DNA from: Pseudotabrizicola sp051200875 | GTDB lineage: Bacteria > Pseudomonadota > Alphaproteobacteria > Rhodobacterales > Rhodobacteraceae | Direction of reading: 5' to 3' | Length of the DNA stretch: 64,000 nucleotides | NCBI RefSeq assembly: GCF_051200875.1 | Contig: NZ_CP195191.1 | Location: 1,426,001-1,490,000, forward strand | In this document: positions 51,446 through 60,451 of the stretch, in pieces | Layout of the letters: every line of letters starts with the position of its first letter | Position numbering within the stretch: position 1 is the stretch's first letter | Notes under the pieces: generated by a model | What the model was told of the DNA's origin: nothing | Database searches by the model: none | The model's input: the letters and a program-made list of their open reading frames with translations, nothing else | Made by a program: the position numbers and the translations under genes

Positions 51446-52473
51446 AGGCAGTCGAGTTCGACAAAGTTTCCATCGTTTTCGGCGACCATCCCGAACGCGC
51501 CCTGCCCTTGATGGATGAGGGCAAGAGCCGCGCTGAAATTCAGGCCGCGACCGGTCAGGTTCTGGGGGTGCATGACTGCACGCTTTCGGTCGACGAAGGC
51601 GAGATTCTTGTGCTTATGGGGCTTTCGGGTAGCGGCAAATCCACACTTTTGCGCGGCGTGAATGCCTTGAACCCGGTGGTGCGGGGCGAGGTGCGGGTCA
51701 GTGACGGCGAGAAGATGATCTCGGTCACCCATGCCAGTTCCGAGACGCTGCGCCGATTGCGGCTGAGCCGGATCGCAATGGTGTTTCAGCAGTTTGGCCT
51801 GCTGCCTTGGCGCACGGTGCGCGAAAACGTAGGTCTGGGGCTGGAATTGGCGGGCCTGTCCCCCGCAGACCGCAAGGCGCGGGTCGACAAGCAGTTGGAG
51901 CTGGTGAACCTGAGCCAATGGGCGGAGCGCAAGGTGGGTGATCTGTCGGGCGGGATGCAGCAGCGGGTCGGGCTGGCCCGAGCCTTTGTGACCGACGCGC
52001 CTATTCTCTTGATGGACGAACCCTTCTCGGCGCTTGACCCGCTGATCCGGGCGAAACTGCAGGACGAGTTGCTGGAGCTTCAGCAAAAGCTGAAACGGAC
52101 GATCATCTTTGTCAGCCACGATCTGGATGAGGCCTTCAAGATCGGCAACCGGATTGCCCTGATGGAAGGGGGGCGGATCGTGCAATGTGGTACGGCACGA
52201 GAGATTATTGCCAACCCCGTCGATGAATATGTGCAGGATTTCGTGGCCCATATGAACCCACTGACGGTCTTGACCGCGCGGGATGTGATGGAGCCGGGCA
52301 CCTCTGACGCTGCTTCGGTGGATGCGGAGACTCCAGTGAAGGAGATCATGATCCGGATGCGCGATGGGGCGGCAGAGCTTTCGGTCACGGAAGACGGGCG
52401 CTGCATTGGCGTGTTGCGCGCACCCTCGGTGATGGGGCGTCTGGTCGACCCGCAAAAGGGAGGCCGTGCATGA
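51442..52473 (+). CDS. choV: choline ABC transporter ATP-binding protein
   Basis: A 343-residue ATPase of the ProV/OpuAA type: Walker A GLSGSGKSTLLRG (about residues 60-72), signature LSGGMQQRVGLARAF, Walker B ILLMDEPFSALDP. The C-terminal 70 residues contain part of a CBS-like domain (DAASVDAETPVKEIMIRMRD), as in glycine-betaine transporters where it senses ionic strength. It is co-translated with choW and the following gene (4-nt overlap each). Confidence 0.93.
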   Translation: MKAVEFDKVSIVFGDHPERALPLMDEGKSRAEIQAATGQVLGVHDCTLSVDEGEILVLMGLSGSGKSTLLRGVNALNPVVRGEVRVSDGEKMISVTHASSETLRRLRLSRIAMVFQQFGLLPWRTVRENVGLGLELAGLSPADRKARVDKQLELVNLSQWAERKVGDLSGGMQQRVGLARAFVTDAPILLMDEPFSALDPLIRAKLQDELLELQQKLKRTIIFVSHDLDEAFKIGNRIALMEGGRIVQCGTAREIIANPVDEYVQDFVAHMNPLTVLTARDVMEPGTSDAASVDAETPVKEIMIRMRDGAAELSVTEDGRCIGVLRAPSVMGRLVDPQKGGRA

Positions 52474-53054
52474 GCAAGGCGATCAGCCGCTTTCCGGTGG
52501 TCGGGGTCGATACGCTGCCCGAGGATCTTGCGGCGCGGATCAAGGTGATCTCGGACAAGTCCGGCTTTGTGCCCAATGTCTTTCTGGCGATGGCCCACAG
52601 GCCCGATGAACTGCGGGCCTTCATGGATTACCACGATGCCCTGATGGAAAAACCGGGCGGGCTGTCAAAGGCCGAGCGCGAGATGATCGTGGTCGCGACC
52701 AGTGCTGCGAATGATTGCCAATATTGTGTGGTGGCGCATGGGGCGATTTTGCGGATCCGGGCGAAGAACCCGCAGATTGCCGATCAGGTCGCGGTCAACT
52801 GGCGCAAGGCAGACCTGACCCCGAGAGAAGCGGCGATGGTTCAATATGCGATCAAGGTGGCCCTGAAGGCGCAGGAAATCGGGCCCGAGGATCACGCGGC
52901 CTTGGTCGCGGCAGGTTTCACGCAGGATGAGATCTGGGATATCGGGGCGATCACGGCGTTTTTCGGCATGTCGAACCGGATTGTGAACATGGCCACGATC
53001 CGCCCGAATGACGAGTTCTATTCTTTGGGCCGGGACATCCCGATCAAGGGCTGA
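52470..53054 (+). CDS. peroxidase-related (AhpD/CMD-like) protein
   Basis: A 194-residue protein of the uncharacterised peroxidase-related branch of the carboxymuconolactone-decarboxylase fold. The AhpD-like active site is NDCQYCVVAHGA, with a CxxC pair and following histidine. Such enzymes may reduce alkyl hydroperoxides with a thiol cofactor. The ATG overlaps the choV stop, placing it in the choline operon, though no link to choline is known. A terminator follows at 53061. Confidence 0.85.
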   Translation: MSKAISRFPVVGVDTLPEDLAARIKVISDKSGFVPNVFLAMAHRPDELRAFMDYHDALMEKPGGLSKAEREMIVVATSAANDCQYCVVAHGAILRIRAKNPQIADQVAVNWRKADLTPREAAMVQYAIKVALKAQEIGPEDHAALVAAGFTQDEIWDIGAITAFFGMSNRIVNMATIRPNDEFYSLGRDIPIKG

Positions 53055-53060
53055 AATGAG

Positions 53061-53084
53061 CGTCCCCGACGGGGACGTTTTAAT
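53061..53084 (+). terminator. intrinsic terminator of the cho operon
   Basis: CGTCCCC-GAC-GGGGACG, a perfect 7-bp stem followed by TTTTAAT, starting 7 nt after the last gene's stop. Confidence 0.75.
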
Positions 53085-53146
53085 CACTTGCAAAATCAAT
53101 ATATTAGCGCCTGATCTTTACGGATTTTAAAGGATTGGGCAGCATT

Positions 53147-53174
53147 CCGGGGGTCGCAAAAGAACGCCCCCCGG
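53147..53174 (-). terminator. hairpin after topA
   Basis: CCGGGGG and CCCCCGG, perfect 7-bp arms around a 14-nt loop, 12 nt beyond the topA stop on the minus strand. No T tract; weak terminator candidate. Confidence 0.4.
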
Positions 53175-53185
53175 TAAGACCAGCC

Positions 53186-55879
53186 TTACTCCTTTGCTGC
53201 CTTTTTGGCCGCAGGCTTCTTGGCGGCGGCTTTTTTCGCCGCTGGCTTCGCGGCTGTCTTTGCCGCGGCCTTCTTTGGCGCGGCTTTCTTCTTGCCGCCC
53301 TTTGCCCCCGCCTTTGCGGCGATCAGTTCCAGCGCCTGTTCCAGCGTCACATCCTCGGGCGTGACCTCTTTCGGCAGGGTCGCATTGACCTTTTCCCATT
53401 TCACATAGGGGCCATAGCGCCCGGACATGACCTGAATGGCACCACCATCGGGGTGGTCGCCAAGTTCGCGCAATGGTGCGGGCGCGCTGCTGGCACCGCG
53501 TCCACGGCTGGCCTTTTGCGCCAAGACCTCGACCGCGCGGTTCATGCCGATGGTAAAGACCTCTTCAACATCGGGAAGGTTCGCATAGACCGCGTTATGT
53601 TTGACATAGGGCCCATAGCGGCCGATCCCGGCCTCGACATCGGCGCCGTCCTCGGGGTGGGTGCCGATGTGACGCGGCAAGGACAACAGCTCCAGTGCGC
53701 GTTCCAGCGTCAGGCTGTCGGGCGACCAGCCTTTTGGCAGGCTGGCGCGACCCGGCTTTGGGTTCTCTTCGCTGGCCTCGCCACGCTGGACATAGGGCCC
53801 AAAGCGGCCCGAACGGACTGAGATGTCGTTGCCATCGTCATCTTGCCCCAGCACCTTGCCATCTGCCGTCACGCCATCTTCGGCACCCGAGATGGGCCTT
53901 GTGTAGCGGCATTCCGGATAGTTGCCGCAACCGATGAAGGCCCCGCCGGACCGGGCGGTTTTCAGATGCAAACGGCCCGTTCCGCAGGTTGGGCAGATGC
54001 GCGGATCAGACCCGTCTGCGCGGGCGGGGTAAAGATGCGGCGCAAGGAATTCATCAATCTTTTCAAGAACCTCACCAATCCGCAGATCGGCGGTTTCTGC
54101 CACCGCGGCCGAGAAGTCGCGCCAGAACCGAGCCAAGACTTCCTTATATTCGCGGTCCCCTGCGGAAACGTCGTCGAGTTCGTTTTCCAGATCGGCGGTG
54201 AAATCATATTCCACATAGCGACGGAAGAAGTTGGTCAAAAAGGCGGTGACTAGACGGCCCTTGTCTTCAGGGAAGAGCCGGTTCTTGTCTTTGCGCACAT
54301 ATTCGCGGTCCTGGATCGTGGAGAGGACCGAGGCATAGGTCGATGGGCGACCGATGCCCAATTCTTCCATGCGCTTGACCAAGGTCGCCTCGGTATAGCG
54401 CGGCGGCGGCTGGGTAAAACTTTGGTTGCCAAGGATCGCGCCATCGGGGCTGATCACGGCAGATTTTGTGCGCGTCGCGGAAAATGATTTGGAATCAGAG
54501 GCTTCTGCGTCGTCTTTCACAGCCTTGGCGAAGGCGGGGCGCAGGGCTTCGGCCTGTGGCTTTGCGGCTTCGCCTTGCATGATCTGCGGCAGACGACCGC
54601 CTTCTTCATCTTCGTCGTCGCGGCCTTCGTCATAGACTTTCAGAAAGCCGTCAAAGAGCACGACCTGCCCTGTTGCCCGCATACCGACTTGCCCATCGGC
54701 GCTGCCGATATCGACCGTGGTGCGTTCCAGACGGGCGGCGGCCATCTGGCTGGCGATGGTGCGTTTCCAGATCAGATCATAGAGGCGGGCCTGATCGGTT
54801 TCGGAAAGTTTCAGCTTTTCCGGAGCCTTGGACATATCAGTCGGGCGAATGCATTCATGCGCTTCCTGCGCATTCTTGGCCTTGTTCTTATACATGCGCG
54901 GCGCATCGGGCACATATTCGGCGCCGAACCGGGCCTTGATCGCGTCGCGCGCGGCCATCACCGCCTCGGGCGCCATGTCGATGCCGTCGGTACGCATATA
55001 GGTAATGTGACCCGCCTCATAGAGACGCTGGGCCGCGTTCATGCATTGCTTGGCGCCCATGCCGAATTTGCGGCTGGCCTCTTGCTGAAGGGTCGAGGTC
55101 ATAAAGGGCGGGTGCGGATTGCGGCTGGCGGGCTTTGCCTCGACCGATTGAACAGTCAATGTTCGAGAAGTGACAGCTTTGACCGCCAGTTCGGCCGCCT
55201 CGACATTGGAAATGTCGAATTTGTCCAACTTCTTTCCGCCAAGGATTGTCAGCTTGGCTTGATAGTCTTGCCCGCGCGGGGTGGTCAGGGCGGCGGTGAC
55301 GGTCCAGTATTCGCGGGGACGGAAGGCTTCGATTTCCATCTCGCGTTCAACGATCAGGCGAAGGCAGACCGATTGCACGCGGCCCGCCGAACGCGCACCG
55401 GGAAGTTTGCGCCAAAGGACGGGCGAGAGCGTGAAGCCGACGAGGTAATCAAGCGCGCGGCGGGCCAGATAGGCCTCGACCAGCGGCGTGTCGATCTCCC
55501 GCGGTTCGGCCATGGCCTTGGTCACGGCATCTTTGGTGATGGCGTTAAAAGTGACGCGGCTGACCTTTTTGCCCTTCTTCAGGCTTGAGGCCAGCGCCTC
55601 TTTCAGGTGCCAGGAAATCGCCTCGCCTTCACGGTCAGGGTCGGTTGCAAGGATCAGGGTGTCGTCGGACTTCAGCGCCTCGGCAATGGCGCGGACGTGC
55701 TTTTTTGAATCGGCCGCGACCTCCCATGTCATGGCGAAATCATGGTCCGTATCCACCGAACCGTCCTTGGGCGGCAGATCACGGACATGGCCGTAAGAGG
55801 CGAGAACGGTGTAGTCCGAACCCAAATATTTGTTGATTGTCTTGGCTTTGGCCGGGGATTCTACAACGACGACTGGCAT
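53186..55879 (-). CDS. topA: DNA topoisomerase I
   Basis: An 897-residue type IA topoisomerase relaxing negative supercoils. TOPRIM start VVVESPAKAKTINKYLG and ATDPDREGEAISWHL, the catalytic tyrosine in HITYMRTDG (about residue 295), a C4 zinc element (CPTCGTGRLH and GCGNYPECRY), repeated C-terminal FGPYVQRG/YGPYVK modules and a final Lys/Ala-rich tail are visible. ATG 55879 begins the TOPRIM domain; the frame reaches 55909. dprA lies upstream on the same strand, as in many bacteria. Confidence 0.97.
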   Translation of the reverse strand: MPVVVVESPAKAKTINKYLGSDYTVLASYGHVRDLPPKDGSVDTDHDFAMTWEVAADSKKHVRAIAEALKSDDTLILATDPDREGEAISWHLKEALASSLKKGKKVSRVTFNAITKDAVTKAMAEPREIDTPLVEAYLARRALDYLVGFTLSPVLWRKLPGARSAGRVQSVCLRLIVEREMEIEAFRPREYWTVTAALTTPRGQDYQAKLTILGGKKLDKFDISNVEAAELAVKAVTSRTLTVQSVEAKPASRNPHPPFMTSTLQQEASRKFGMGAKQCMNAAQRLYEAGHITYMRTDGIDMAPEAVMAARDAIKARFGAEYVPDAPRMYKNKAKNAQEAHECIRPTDMSKAPEKLKLSETDQARLYDLIWKRTIASQMAAARLERTTVDIGSADGQVGMRATGQVVLFDGFLKVYDEGRDDEDEEGGRLPQIMQGEAAKPQAEALRPAFAKAVKDDAEASDSKSFSATRTKSAVISPDGAILGNQSFTQPPPRYTEATLVKRMEELGIGRPSTYASVLSTIQDREYVRKDKNRLFPEDKGRLVTAFLTNFFRRYVEYDFTADLENELDDVSAGDREYKEVLARFWRDFSAAVAETADLRIGEVLEKIDEFLAPHLYPARADGSDPRICPTCGTGRLHLKTARSGGAFIGCGNYPECRYTRPISGAEDGVTADGKVLGQDDDGNDISVRSGRFGPYVQRGEASEENPKPGRASLPKGWSPDSLTLERALELLSLPRHIGTHPEDGADVEAGIGRYGPYVKHNAVYANLPDVEEVFTIGMNRAVEVLAQKASRGRGASSAPAPLRELGDHPDGGAIQVMSGRYGPYVKWEKVNATLPKEVTPEDVTLEQALELIAAKAGAKGGKKKAAPKKAAAKTAAKPAAKKAAAKKPAAKKAAKE

Positions 55880-55984
55880 GAAATTCCCTTTTCCGCGAAA
55901 GCCCAACAAGGCGGGGCTACATGTGAGGGAAGTCGTGCGAATGTCAATCCGGCAATCTGCACATGTTGCGAATAGGCTTTTTGG

Positions 55985-57127
55985 TCAGTCCAGACGGCTG
56001 ATCAGACCACCGGGCGCGCGGGAAACGCGGCCTTCAAGTTCCAACGTGACCAGTTGGGCGGTGACGGTCGCGGGGGGAAGCGAAAGGTCACGGATCAACT
56101 GATCCTCGGCCAAGGGGCTGGGGCCGAGGCGGGACAGGATCTGGTTGTGCAGGGCTGTGATGTCGGCAAGCGGTTTGCGGGCGGGTGTCGGTTCCGGGAT
56201 TGGCCCATCGCCGGAAAGTGGCTGCGCCGGGAAAGGCAGGACTTTGGCGCCCATCGCCTCCAGCACATCTTGGGCATGGCGCACAAGCGTCGCGCCGTCG
56301 CGGATCAGAATGTTGCAGCCCGTGGCGCGGGCATCGAAGGGGTGGCCGGGAACGGCAAACACGTCGCGGCCCTGATCGAGCGCCGTTCGCGCCGTGATCA
56401 GGCTTCCAGAGCGGGCCGCAGCCTCGACCACCACGACGGCACGGGACAGACCGGACACGATGCGGTTACGAAGCGGGAAATGCCGGGCTTGCGGTTGCAG
56501 ACCAGGGCATTGCTCGGACAGAAGGCAGCCCTTTTCTGCGATTTGCGCGGTGAGACCCGCGTTTTCCTCGGGGTAAATAACGTCGATGCCCCCGGCCTGA
56601 ACGGCAACGGTGCCTGTGGCAAGGGTGGCGGCATGTGCCTCGGCATCAATGCCGCGGGCTAGGCCCGAGACGGTGACCAAACCCGCCTGCCCCAGACCAT
56701 CGGCCATGCGGCGCGCCATCCGCAGGCCGAGGCTAGAGGCGTTGCGGGCGCCCACCAGAGCCACCATCGGGCGCGACAGGAGCGACACATCGCCCTTCAC
56801 CCAAAGCGCCGGGGGGGCGTCGGGAAGATCGCAAAGCGCGCTGGGATACTCCGGTTCGCCCCAGGCTATCAGCCTTGCCCCGGCAAGCCGGCCTTCGGCG
56901 AGTTCACGGCGCACCACTTCAACCGGACAGGAGGCATAGTTTTCAACGCCCGCAGCGCGGGCCACTTCGGGCAAGGCGGCCAAGGCTGCCGCAACCGACC
57001 CATGTTCAGCCACCAGACGGTGCCATGTGACCGGGCCAACCCGACGGGAGCGAATGAGACGGAGACAGTCTAGCGGGTCATCGTCCAGGGGTGTGGGGTG
57101 GGGTGTGGGTTTGGATGTCTGTCCCAT
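55985..57127 (-). CDS. dprA: DNA processing protein DprA
   Basis: A 380-residue DprA that loads RecA on incoming single-stranded DNA during natural transformation. SAM-like N-terminal region, then an extended Rossmann fold with VALVGARNASSLGLRMARRM, TVSGLARGIDAEAHAATL, QCPGLQPQARHFPLRNRIVSG and a C-terminal winged helix (ADITALHNQILSRLG to LELEGRVSRAPGGLI). The first residues are Pro/Thr-rich. It sits 106 nt before topA. A single TTAAC half-site lies upstream. Confidence 0.93.
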   Translation of the reverse strand: MGQTSKPTPHPTPLDDDPLDCLRLIRSRRVGPVTWHRLVAEHGSVAAALAALPEVARAAGVENYASCPVEVVRRELAEGRLAGARLIAWGEPEYPSALCDLPDAPPALWVKGDVSLLSRPMVALVGARNASSLGLRMARRMADGLGQAGLVTVSGLARGIDAEAHAATLATGTVAVQAGGIDVIYPEENAGLTAQIAEKGCLLSEQCPGLQPQARHFPLRNRIVSGLSRAVVVVEAAARSGSLITARTALDQGRDVFAVPGHPFDARATGCNILIRDGATLVRHAQDVLEAMGAKVLPFPAQPLSGDGPIPEPTPARKPLADITALHNQILSRLGPSPLAEDQLIRDLSLPPATVTAQLVTLELEGRVSRAPGGLISRLD

Positions 57128-57308
57128 GTCCGCCTCGCCTCATTCGCGATTCCTTTCTGCACCGCTCAGGGTTAACAGGTCATGAATCGGGCCCGGATGA
57201 CGAAAACATTTCCCCTGCGTCGCTCTGGGACGTTGAAACGCGCGAAAAAGTTTGATCAAATGTCGCCAAAGGCCCCAAGGCGGGGCCGATGCCCACAGGA
57301 GCCAGACC

Positions 57309-58583
57309 ATGTTGAACGCCGAAGTCGCCCGTCGCCGGGATGATGCCATCTCTCGCGGGGTGGGGATGATGACCCAGATCTATGCCGACCGCGCGCTGAA
57401 TGCCGAGGTTTGGGACATCGAGGGCAACCGCTATATCGACTTTGCCGCCGGGATCGCCGTGGTGAACACCGGCCATTGCCATCCCAAGGTGATGGCGGCG
57501 GTTGAGGCGCAGATGAAGAAATTCACGCATACCTGCCATCAGGTCATGCCATACGAACCCTATATCCGTCTGGCGGAACGTCTGAACGCCGCTGTTCCGG
57601 GTGATTTCGCCAAGAAGACCATTTTCGTGACCACCGGCGCCGAAGCCTGCGAAAACGCAATCAAGATTGCCCGTGTCGCCACGGGCCGCGATGCGGTGAT
57701 TGCCTTTGGTGGTGGCTTCCACGGTCGGACCTTCATGGGCATGGCGCTGACCGGCAAGGTCGAGCCCTACAAGAAGGGCTTTGGCAGCATGATGCCGGGG
57801 ATTTTCCACGTTCCCTTCCCGATGGATGTGCATGGCATTTCCACCAAGGATGCGATGGCGGGCATTGAAAAGCTGTTCAAGGCCGATCTGGACCCGGCCC
57901 GCGTGGCCGCGATCATCTTTGAACCGGTGCAGGGCGAAGGCGGGTTTTATCCGGCTCCGGCCGAACTGGTGAAGGCCATTCGTGCGCTGTGCGACAAGCA
58001 TGGCATCGTGATGATTGCTGACGAGGTCCAGACTGGTTTCGCCCGCACCGGCAACCTGTTCGCGATGGACGGCTATGATGTGGCGGCTGACCTGACCACG
58101 ATGGCCAAGGGTCTGGCGGGTGGCTTGCCGCTGGCCGCCGTCACTGGCAAGGCCGAATTGATGGATGCGGCCAATCCGGGCGGTCTGGGCGGCACCTATG
58201 CAGGCAACCCGCTTGGCATTGCCGCAGCCCATGCCGTGATGGATGTGATCGAGGAAGAGCAGCTTTGCGCCCGCGCCAATGAACTTGGCAGCCGCCTGAA
58301 GCAAAAGCTGGAAAGCTTGCGCGCGACGACGCCGGAAATCAGCGACATTCGCGGCCCCGGCTTCATGGTCGCTGTGGAATTTGCCAACCCATCGACGAAA
58401 GAGCCCGATGCGGGCTTTACCGGCCGCGTGCGCATGGAAGCGCAAAAGCGTGGTCTGATTCTCCTGACCTGCGGTGTCTATGGCAACGTGGTACGTTTCC
58501 TTGCCCCGATCACCATCCCGGATGCCCATTTCGCAGAGGCTATGGACATTCTGGAGGCCTCGGTGGCGGCAGCCCGCGCATAA
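57309..58583 (+). CDS. gabT: 4-aminobutyrate aminotransferase (class III)
   Basis: A 424-residue PLP enzyme moving the amino group of 4-aminobutyrate to 2-oxoglutarate, giving succinate semialdehyde and glutamate. The PLP lysine is near residue 267 in TTMAKGLAGGLPLA; IFEPVQGEGGFYPAP and IADEVQTGFARTG are class III markers. ATG 57309 follows AGGAG at 8 nt; the frame opens at 57252. No gabD is visible nearby. It ends in a strong terminator. Confidence 0.93.
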   Translation: MLNAEVARRRDDAISRGVGMMTQIYADRALNAEVWDIEGNRYIDFAAGIAVVNTGHCHPKVMAAVEAQMKKFTHTCHQVMPYEPYIRLAERLNAAVPGDFAKKTIFVTTGAEACENAIKIARVATGRDAVIAFGGGFHGRTFMGMALTGKVEPYKKGFGSMMPGIFHVPFPMDVHGISTKDAMAGIEKLFKADLDPARVAAIIFEPVQGEGGFYPAPAELVKAIRALCDKHGIVMIADEVQTGFARTGNLFAMDGYDVAADLTTMAKGLAGGLPLAAVTGKAELMDAANPGGLGGTYAGNPLGIAAAHAVMDVIEEEQLCARANELGSRLKQKLESLRATTPEISDIRGPGFMVAVEFANPSTKEPDAGFTGRVRMEAQKRGLILLTCGVYGNVVRFLAPITIPDAHFAEAMDILEASVAAARA

Positions 58584-58605
58584 GGGCCTTCGGTCGGCGG
58601 GTTTT

Positions 58606-58642
58606 AGCGCGCTCGAGGGTTCCTCGGGCGCGCTTTTCGTTA
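58606..58642 (+). terminator. intrinsic terminator of gabT
   Basis: AGCGCGCTCGAGG-GTT-CCTCGGGCGCGCT, a 13-bp stem with one G.T wobble, followed by TTTCGTTAATTT, 23 nt after the stop. Confidence 0.85.
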
Positions 58643-58719
58643 ATTTGATTGGAACCCGGTGCCAAGTTGCGCGTTGCTCTCCCAGTAAACGCCCGCAAGG
58701 ACACCATCGGAGACACGAC

Positions 58720-58980
58720 ATGAAATTGAAACTCGTTGCCATTCCCCTGATCGCCCTGTCGCTGACCGCATGTCAGACTCCAGAGCAGAATGCTGCTGCC
58801 GGTGCCCTTGCTGGTGCTGCCGTTGGCGCTGCTGTCTCCTCTGACTCGGACCGCACTCAAGGTGCGTTGATCGGTGCCGCAGTCGGCGTTGCCGCCTCGA
58901 CCCTGATTGGCCCCGCCCCGTCGGCTGGACAGTGCTATTACCGCGATGCAAGCGGCCGCCGGTTCATCGCCGCCTGCTAA
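58720..58980 (+). CDS. small glycine-zipper lipoprotein
   Basis: An 86-residue lipoprotein: signal peptide MKLKLVAIPLIALSLTAC with lipobox LTAC (Cys18), then two glycine-zipper stretches (GALAGAAVGAAV, GALIGAAVGVAA) and a C-terminal tail with two cysteines ending GRRFIAAC. It resembles the 73-residue protein at 36965-37186. Likely outer-membrane associated; function unknown. CGGAG precedes the ATG, and it stands between two terminators as a single-gene unit. Confidence 0.82.
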   Translation: MKLKLVAIPLIALSLTACQTPEQNAAAGALAGAAVGAAVSSDSDRTQGALIGAAVGVAASTLIGPAPSAGQCYYRDASGRRFIAAC

Positions 58981-59001
58981 ATTGCCTTGAATTTAGGAGA
59001 C

Positions 59002-59033
59002 AGGCCGCCCCGTGTTTGGGCGGCCTTTTTCTT
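59002..59033 (+). terminator. intrinsic terminator of the small lipoprotein gene
   Basis: AGGCCGCCC-CGTGTTT-GGGCGGCCT, a perfect 9-bp stem followed by TTTTCTTT, 22 nt after the stop. Confidence 0.9.
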
Positions 59034-59085
59034 TGACCGCGCCCGGTCTTGGCAGGCGAAGTCAGGAGCGGTATGAGCCTTAGCC

Positions 59086-59853
59086 ATGAAAATCATTTCG
59101 CGGCAGGGGTTTTCGGCCCCCTCACCTTCGGACGACGATGGCCTGCTGTTGCGGCGGGCTTGCGTGACTTTGGGTGGGAAGGCCGTGTTGCAGGACATCA
59201 ACCTGCATCTGACCGAGCGGCGGATCGGGATTATCGGGCGCAATGGGTCTGGCAAATCGACTCTGTTGCGCCTGATTGCCGGGCTGATCCCGGCCAGTTC
59301 GGGTGAGGTTCGGGTCGACGGGATAGACCCGTCAAAGGATCGCAAGGCTCTGTTGTCGCGCTTGGGCATTCTGTTCCAGAACCCCGATCATCAGATCCTG
59401 TTCCCAACCGTGGCCGAGGAGCTGGCCTTTGGTCTGATCCAGCAAGGCCAGACCAAATCCGCGGCGATGGTGGCGGCACGGACCCGTCTGAAGGCCGAGG
59501 GCAAAGGTGGCTGGGCGGATCTGTCGATCTCGACACTGAGCCAAGGGCAACGGCACTGGCTGTGCCTTTTGGCGGTGCTGATGATGGAGCCGGACACAAT
59601 CCTTCTGGACGAACCCTTGGCGGGGCTGGATCTGCCCACTCAGGCGCGGCTGGCGCGGGCCTTTGCGGCCTTGCCGCAGCGGCTGGTGACTATCACGCAT
59701 GACCCCGATCTGGTGAAAACCGCCGATCGCGTGGTCTGGCTGGAGGCGGGGCGCGTCTTGGCGGAAGGGAAGCCTGACAAGGTCTTGCCGGGGTTCATGG
59801 CGGCAATGCATGCCTATGGGTTAGATGATGCTGACGCTGACTTCGCCGGTTGA
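59086..59853 (+). CDS. bioM: biotin ECF transporter ATPase BioM
   Basis: A 255-residue CbiO-type ATPase of the BioMNY biotin importer: Walker A GRNGSGKSTLLRL (about residues 52-64), Q-loop FQNPDHQILFPTVAEE, signature LSQGQRHWL, Walker B ILLDEPLAGLD. The first 18 or so residues are not conserved. The start is uncertain: AGGAG at 59064-59068 is 17 nt from ATG 59086 and better placed for an out-of-frame ATG at 59073. It overlaps bioN by 29 nt. Confidence 0.9.
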   Translation: MKIISRQGFSAPSPSDDDGLLLRRACVTLGGKAVLQDINLHLTERRIGIIGRNGSGKSTLLRLIAGLIPASSGEVRVDGIDPSKDRKALLSRLGILFQNPDHQILFPTVAEELAFGLIQQGQTKSAAMVAARTRLKAEGKGGWADLSISTLSQGQRHWLCLLAVLMMEPDTILLDEPLAGLDLPTQARLARAFAALPQRLVTITHDPDLVKTADRVVWLEAGRVLAEGKPDKVLPGFMAAMHAYGLDDADADFAG

Positions 59854-60424
59854 GACGCATTTGCATCGCGTCGGCGCGCCGGTCAAGCTGGCGGCTCTGG
59901 CGCTGTTCACCTTCCTTTTGTTTCTGGCCAAGACGCCGGTGATTCTGTTTCTGGGGCTGGTTCTGGTGGCCTTGCTCTATGCTCCGGGGGGCGTGGCCTT
60001 TGCCCGACATGGGCTGCGGATGTTGCGGCCGCTGTGGCCCTTTGTGGCGATTGTCGCTGTCTGGCATGGCTGGACGGGGGACCTGGCGGGCGGCGCGGTG
60101 GTCATTTTGCGGATGGTCACGGCGGTGGCTGCGGCCAATCTGGTGACGATGACGACGCGACTGTCGGACATGATTTCGGTGCTGGAAACGATTGCGGTAC
60201 CACTGACACCGATCTTGCCGCCGCGCAGGCTGGCCTTGGCCATTGCCTTGGTGATCCGATTCATTCCGGTTCTGGGCGAGAAGGTCGAGCAGATTTCGAT
60301 GGCTTTGCGGGCGCGCAGCGCGCGACGCGCTGGCTGGCGCATTCTAGCCCCGGCGGCTTTGGCGGCACTGGACGATGCCGAGCATGTGGCCGAGGCCTTG
60401 CGGGCAAGGGGCGGCGCAGGATAA
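59825..60424 (+). CDS. bioN: biotin ECF transporter T component BioN
   Basis: A 199-residue CbiQ-type membrane coupling protein with about five helices. The coupling motif has two Ala-Arg-(Gly/Ser)-type boxes: MALRARSARRAGWR and AEALRARGGAG near the C-terminus. It links the BioM ATPase to BioY. The start is one of two adjacent ATG codons inside the bioM end (59825 or 59828). Confidence 0.9.
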   Translation: MMLTLTSPVETHLHRVGAPVKLAALALFTFLLFLAKTPVILFLGLVLVALLYAPGGVAFARHGLRMLRPLWPFVAIVAVWHGWTGDLAGGAVVILRMVTAVAAANLVTMTTRLSDMISVLETIAVPLTPILPPRRLALAIALVIRFIPVLGEKVEQISMALRARSARRAGWRILAPAALAALDDAEHVAEALRARGGAG

Positions 60425-60451
60425 AAGCCCGCACGCAAACAGGAGAGCCAC

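Noticed and set aside
54575..55588. 337-codon plus-strand open frame
   Set aside because: Antisense to topA; no start signal or domain.
57248..57257. TTTGATCAAA before gabT as an FNR site
   Set aside because: The half-sites are adjacent, without the 4-bp spacer required for FNR.
57180..58742. 520-codon minus-strand open frame
   Set aside because: Antisense to gabT, with a composition typical of a shadow frame.
58981..59085. BioR box before bioM
   Set aside because: No TTATMKATAA-like sequence is present in this gap.
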